Assembly (NCBI GenBank): GCA_023957275.1
Contig: JAMLHF010000008.1
Location: 18,410-82,409 of the forward strand
Source: Lentimicrobium sp.
GTDB taxonomy: Bacteria; Bacteroidota; Bacteroidia; Bacteroidales; Lentimicrobiaceae
DNA length: 64,000 nt
Direction: 5' to 3'
Shown here: piece by piece, positions 62,009 through 64,000 of the stretch
Layout: each line of letters begins with the position of its first letter
Numbering within the stretch: the stretch's first letter is position 1
Notes under the pieces: generated by a model
Database searches by the model: none
What the model was told of the DNA's origin: nothing
Seen by the model: the letters and a program-made list of their open reading frames with translations, nothing else
Made by a program: the position numbers and the translations under genes

Positions 62009-63757
62009 ATGTTGCTGCTGATCTTTCTGTCGAGCGGGTTATTCCTTGGTTGGTCCCTTGGGGCCAATGATGCGGCGAATATTTTCGGGTCGGCGGTAGG
62101 ATCTAAAATGATCCGTTTCAGGAAGGCTGCCATCATTGCCAGTATTTTTGTGGTCCTGGGCGCAGTTTTTCAGGGCCGGGGCACGGCCGATACCCTCTCA
62201 AGCCTCGGAGCCGTTGACGCATTGGCCGGAGGATTCACCGTTTCGCTTTGCGCCGCGCTTACAGTGTTTTGGATGACCCGATATGCCATTCCGGTATCCA
62301 CCAGCCAGGCAATTGTCGGGGCGATCATCGGCTGGAGCATGTTTGCAGGTCTGCCCACCAATTATACCGTACTTACAAAGATTGTATCCACATGGGTATC
62401 AGGCCCCATCCTGGGAATGGCCTTTGCAGCAGGGCTTTTCCTGCTTCTGAGGGGATTTCTCCGGCGTACCAAAATCCATGTGATCAAACTTGACTCTTAT
62501 ATCCGGATCTCGCTGATCGTGGCAGGGGCTTTCGGAGCTTACAGTCTGGGGGCCAATAATATTGCCAATGTCATGGGGGTATTCGTCAATGCCGCCCCGG
62601 ACGTTTTTCTTAATTTCGGCCTTTTCACCCTCGACGGGGTTCAGTTGCTGTTTTTGCTGGGCGGGCTGGCCATTGCGCTCGGAATATTTACCTATAGCGA
62701 AAGGGTTATGCACACGGTTGGCAACGGCATCCTTTCGCTCAGTCCCGAGGCCGCCATTGTGGTTGTTTTATCGCAGGCCCTGGTGCTGTTTATCTTTTCG
62801 TCTTCCTCACTATCCGCTTTCCTGATGTCGATGGGGTTACCGGCAATTCCGCTGGTACCGGTTTCAAGCACACAGGTGGTGGTGGGTTCGGTGATCGGAA
62901 TCGGATTGGTGAAAGGAGCCCGCGAAATAAAATTAAAGGCACTTGGTGAAATTGCTGCCGGCTGGGTGGTTACCCCGCTGGCAGCCGGTTTCCTTACCTA
63001 TATCGCCCTTTTCTTTGTCCAGAATGTCTTTAAATTACCGGTGTTTTCAGGCAAAGTACAGGGTACCCCAATTCGGCCGGATACCATAACTGCCGTTGCT
63101 GAAAATGCAACGGAAATTGATCTCATCCTTCCGGCCATCCTGGCAATGGCTGCTTTGGCAATTATCATACTGATCTTCCTGGTATTCCGTCAGCAAAAAC
63201 TGCGGCTTAAAACTGAAAATGAGCTACTTCATCAGCAAAATAACTATTACCAGGCTCAAAAGACACTGAGCGGAATGGAAGTTACGGCTGTGCATCTTGA
63301 AAACAGCCTGCTGAGCCAGAAACTGGAAACCAAACGCCGTGAATATATCAACATCGCCCTGAATATCTCTTCACAGCGGGAGTTTCTGCAGTCTGTTGCC
63401 GCGAAAATCGATGAAATCAGGCTGGTCGGGGATCAGCAACAGCTACTGGAACAGCTGAATGACTTATCCCTTATGGTTAAACAGAAGATGAACTTCAGTG
63501 ATGAAACGGAAGAGTTATATGCGCAGATAGAATTGATCCACAAAGATTTCAGGCAGAAACTTGCCAATGCCTTTCCTGACCTGACAGAACAGGAAAAACG
63601 GCTGGCGGTACTGTTGCGCCTGAACTTTTCATCCAAGGAAATCGCTTCATTGATGGGTATATCTCCAAAAAGCGCTGAGATTGCCCGTTACCGCTTAAGG
63701 AAAAAACTGAATCTCGGAAAAGGCGAAAGCCTCACCTTTTTTATACAGAACCTTTAA
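62009..63757 (+). CDS. PiT phosphate transporter fused to C-terminal LuxR-like HTH
   Basis: 582 residues. Residues 1-394 are a PiT inorganic phosphate permease: signature repeats GANDAAN (18-24) and GANNIAN (181-187) and about 10-11 TM helices, the last at about 372-394. Beyond lies a cytoplasmic coiled coil (about 395-460), an alpha-helical linker, and a winged or LuxR-type HTH (about 523-582; LTEQEKRLAVLLRLNFSSKEIASLMGISPKSAEIARYRLRKKL). The HTH resembles tails of TPR-LuxR proteins in this phylum. It is one uninterrupted frame. Typical PiT proteins have no such tail, so a transporter-linked regulator is suggested (inference). Confidence 0.9.
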   Translation: MLLLIFLSSGLFLGWSLGANDAANIFGSAVGSKMIRFRKAAIIASIFVVLGAVFQGRGTADTLSSLGAVDALAGGFTVSLCAALTVFWMTRYAIPVSTSQAIVGAIIGWSMFAGLPTNYTVLTKIVSTWVSGPILGMAFAAGLFLLLRGFLRRTKIHVIKLDSYIRISLIVAGAFGAYSLGANNIANVMGVFVNAAPDVFLNFGLFTLDGVQLLFLLGGLAIALGIFTYSERVMHTVGNGILSLSPEAAIVVVLSQALVLFIFSSSSLSAFLMSMGLPAIPLVPVSSTQVVVGSVIGIGLVKGAREIKLKALGEIAAGWVVTPLAAGFLTYIALFFVQNVFKLPVFSGKVQGTPIRPDTITAVAENATEIDLILPAILAMAALAIIILIFLVFRQQKLRLKTENELLHQQNNYYQAQKTLSGMEVTAVHLENSLLSQKLETKRREYINIALNISSQREFLQSVAAKIDEIRLVGDQQQLLEQLNDLSLMVKQKMNFSDETEELYAQIELIHKDFRQKLANAFPDLTEQEKRLAVLLRLNFSSKEIASLMGISPKSAEIARYRLRKKLNLGKGESLTFFIQNL

Positions 63758-63768
63758 AAACCATAAGT

Positions 63769-64000
63769 ATGAGAAAAATGAATCATCCAAAATTAATGCT
63801 GTTACTGGCTGTTTTCTGGTTAACAGGTGGTTATGCCCTCGGACAGGAAACCGACACCACGGTGCGTTACAATCAGTATGGTGCCAGAGTGAACCGTACG
63901 CCGCTGAAAGCGGAGGAGAGGAACGGGATACTTGTGCTGGAAAGCAAGGACCAGAAGTACAAAATATGGTACGACGCCCGTGTACAGGTGGATGGCGCCA
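63769..64000 (+). CDS. Porin, N-terminal part (phosphate-selective porin O/P type), cut by window end
   Basis: 77 residues are visible from the ATG at 63769; a second ATG follows at 63778. Signal peptide (ending near ALGQ), then ...NRTPLKAEERNGILVLESKDQKYKIWYDARVQVDGA. The start of the first barrel strands after a KYKIWYDARVQVDGA type phrase matches the porin O/P group often found beside Pit genes. It is 11 bp after the transporter, so the three form a phosphate uptake operon. Confidence 0.6.
   Translation, partial: MRKMNHPKLMLLLAVFWLTGGYALGQETDTTVRYNQYGARVNRTPLKAEERNGILVLESKDQKYKIWYDARVQVDGA

Overview
The window comes from a member of the Bacteroidota, most likely an environmental Bacteroidales-type lineage. 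The signs are type IX secretion (T9SS) C-terminal sorting domains, S46 dipeptidyl peptidases, Omp28- and DUF6029-type envelope proteins, LytTR and NarL two-component systems with 'reg_prop' beta-propeller sensors, BlaI/M56-TonB modules, and several TAnnTTTG (-7) promoters with few Shine-Dalgarno sequences. I found no tRNA, rRNA, CRISPR array, insertion sequence or prophage. Most of it reads as ordinary chromosome, with one decayed spot near 31 kb.

Layout. 0-4.5 kb: the N-terminal part of a radical SAM protein, a large transglutaminase-like lipoprotein and a DUF1287 exported protein. 5-8.6 kb: a run of envelope genes (OmpA-like, unknown, lipoprotein) ending in a terminator. 8.7-15.5 kb: a LytS/LytTR pair, a hybrid histidine kinase and a four-PAS histidine kinase. 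15.6-19.7 kb: an M49-like metallopeptidase and an S46 dipeptidyl peptidase. 19.8-30.4 kb: a TPR kinase with NarL regulator, a free-standing LuxR-type HTH protein, a lipoprotein, a GH16 glycosidase, then a propeller kinase with NarL regulator, a T9SS cargo protein and an NTF2-like lipoprotein. 30.6-32 kb: two facing pseudogenes. 32-38.7 kb, minus strand: small Cys peptide, SprT-like protein, mannose-1-phosphate guanylyltransferase and a second S46 peptidase; then, beyond a terminator, CYTH and a membrane MutS-like ATPase. 39-42.4 kb: lipoprotein, Mla-type permease and ATPase, CvpA. 42.5-48.2 kb: dCMP deaminase, BlaI/M56-TonB module, MORN-like protein, carboxyltransferase subunit. 48.9-54.2 kb: Omp28, DUF6029, TlpA-like protein, phosphomannose isomerase and lipoyl synthase. 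54.3-60.7 kb: two large related T9SS proteins. 61.3-64 kb: a phosphate uptake locus with a PhoU-like protein, a PiT transporter carrying a C-terminal HTH, and the start of a porin.

Working together. Two S46 exopeptidases and the M49-like enzyme suggest peptide use as a nutrient. ManC and ManA supply mannose nucleotides for surface glycans. The two points most worth following are (1) the PiT phosphate transporter continuous with a coiled coil and a LuxR-like HTH, which could couple transport to transcription, and (2) an exact 20-bp repeat at matching distance upstream of the -7 elements of a NarL regulator gene and the adjacent T9SS cargo gene, which looks like the regulator's own binding site.
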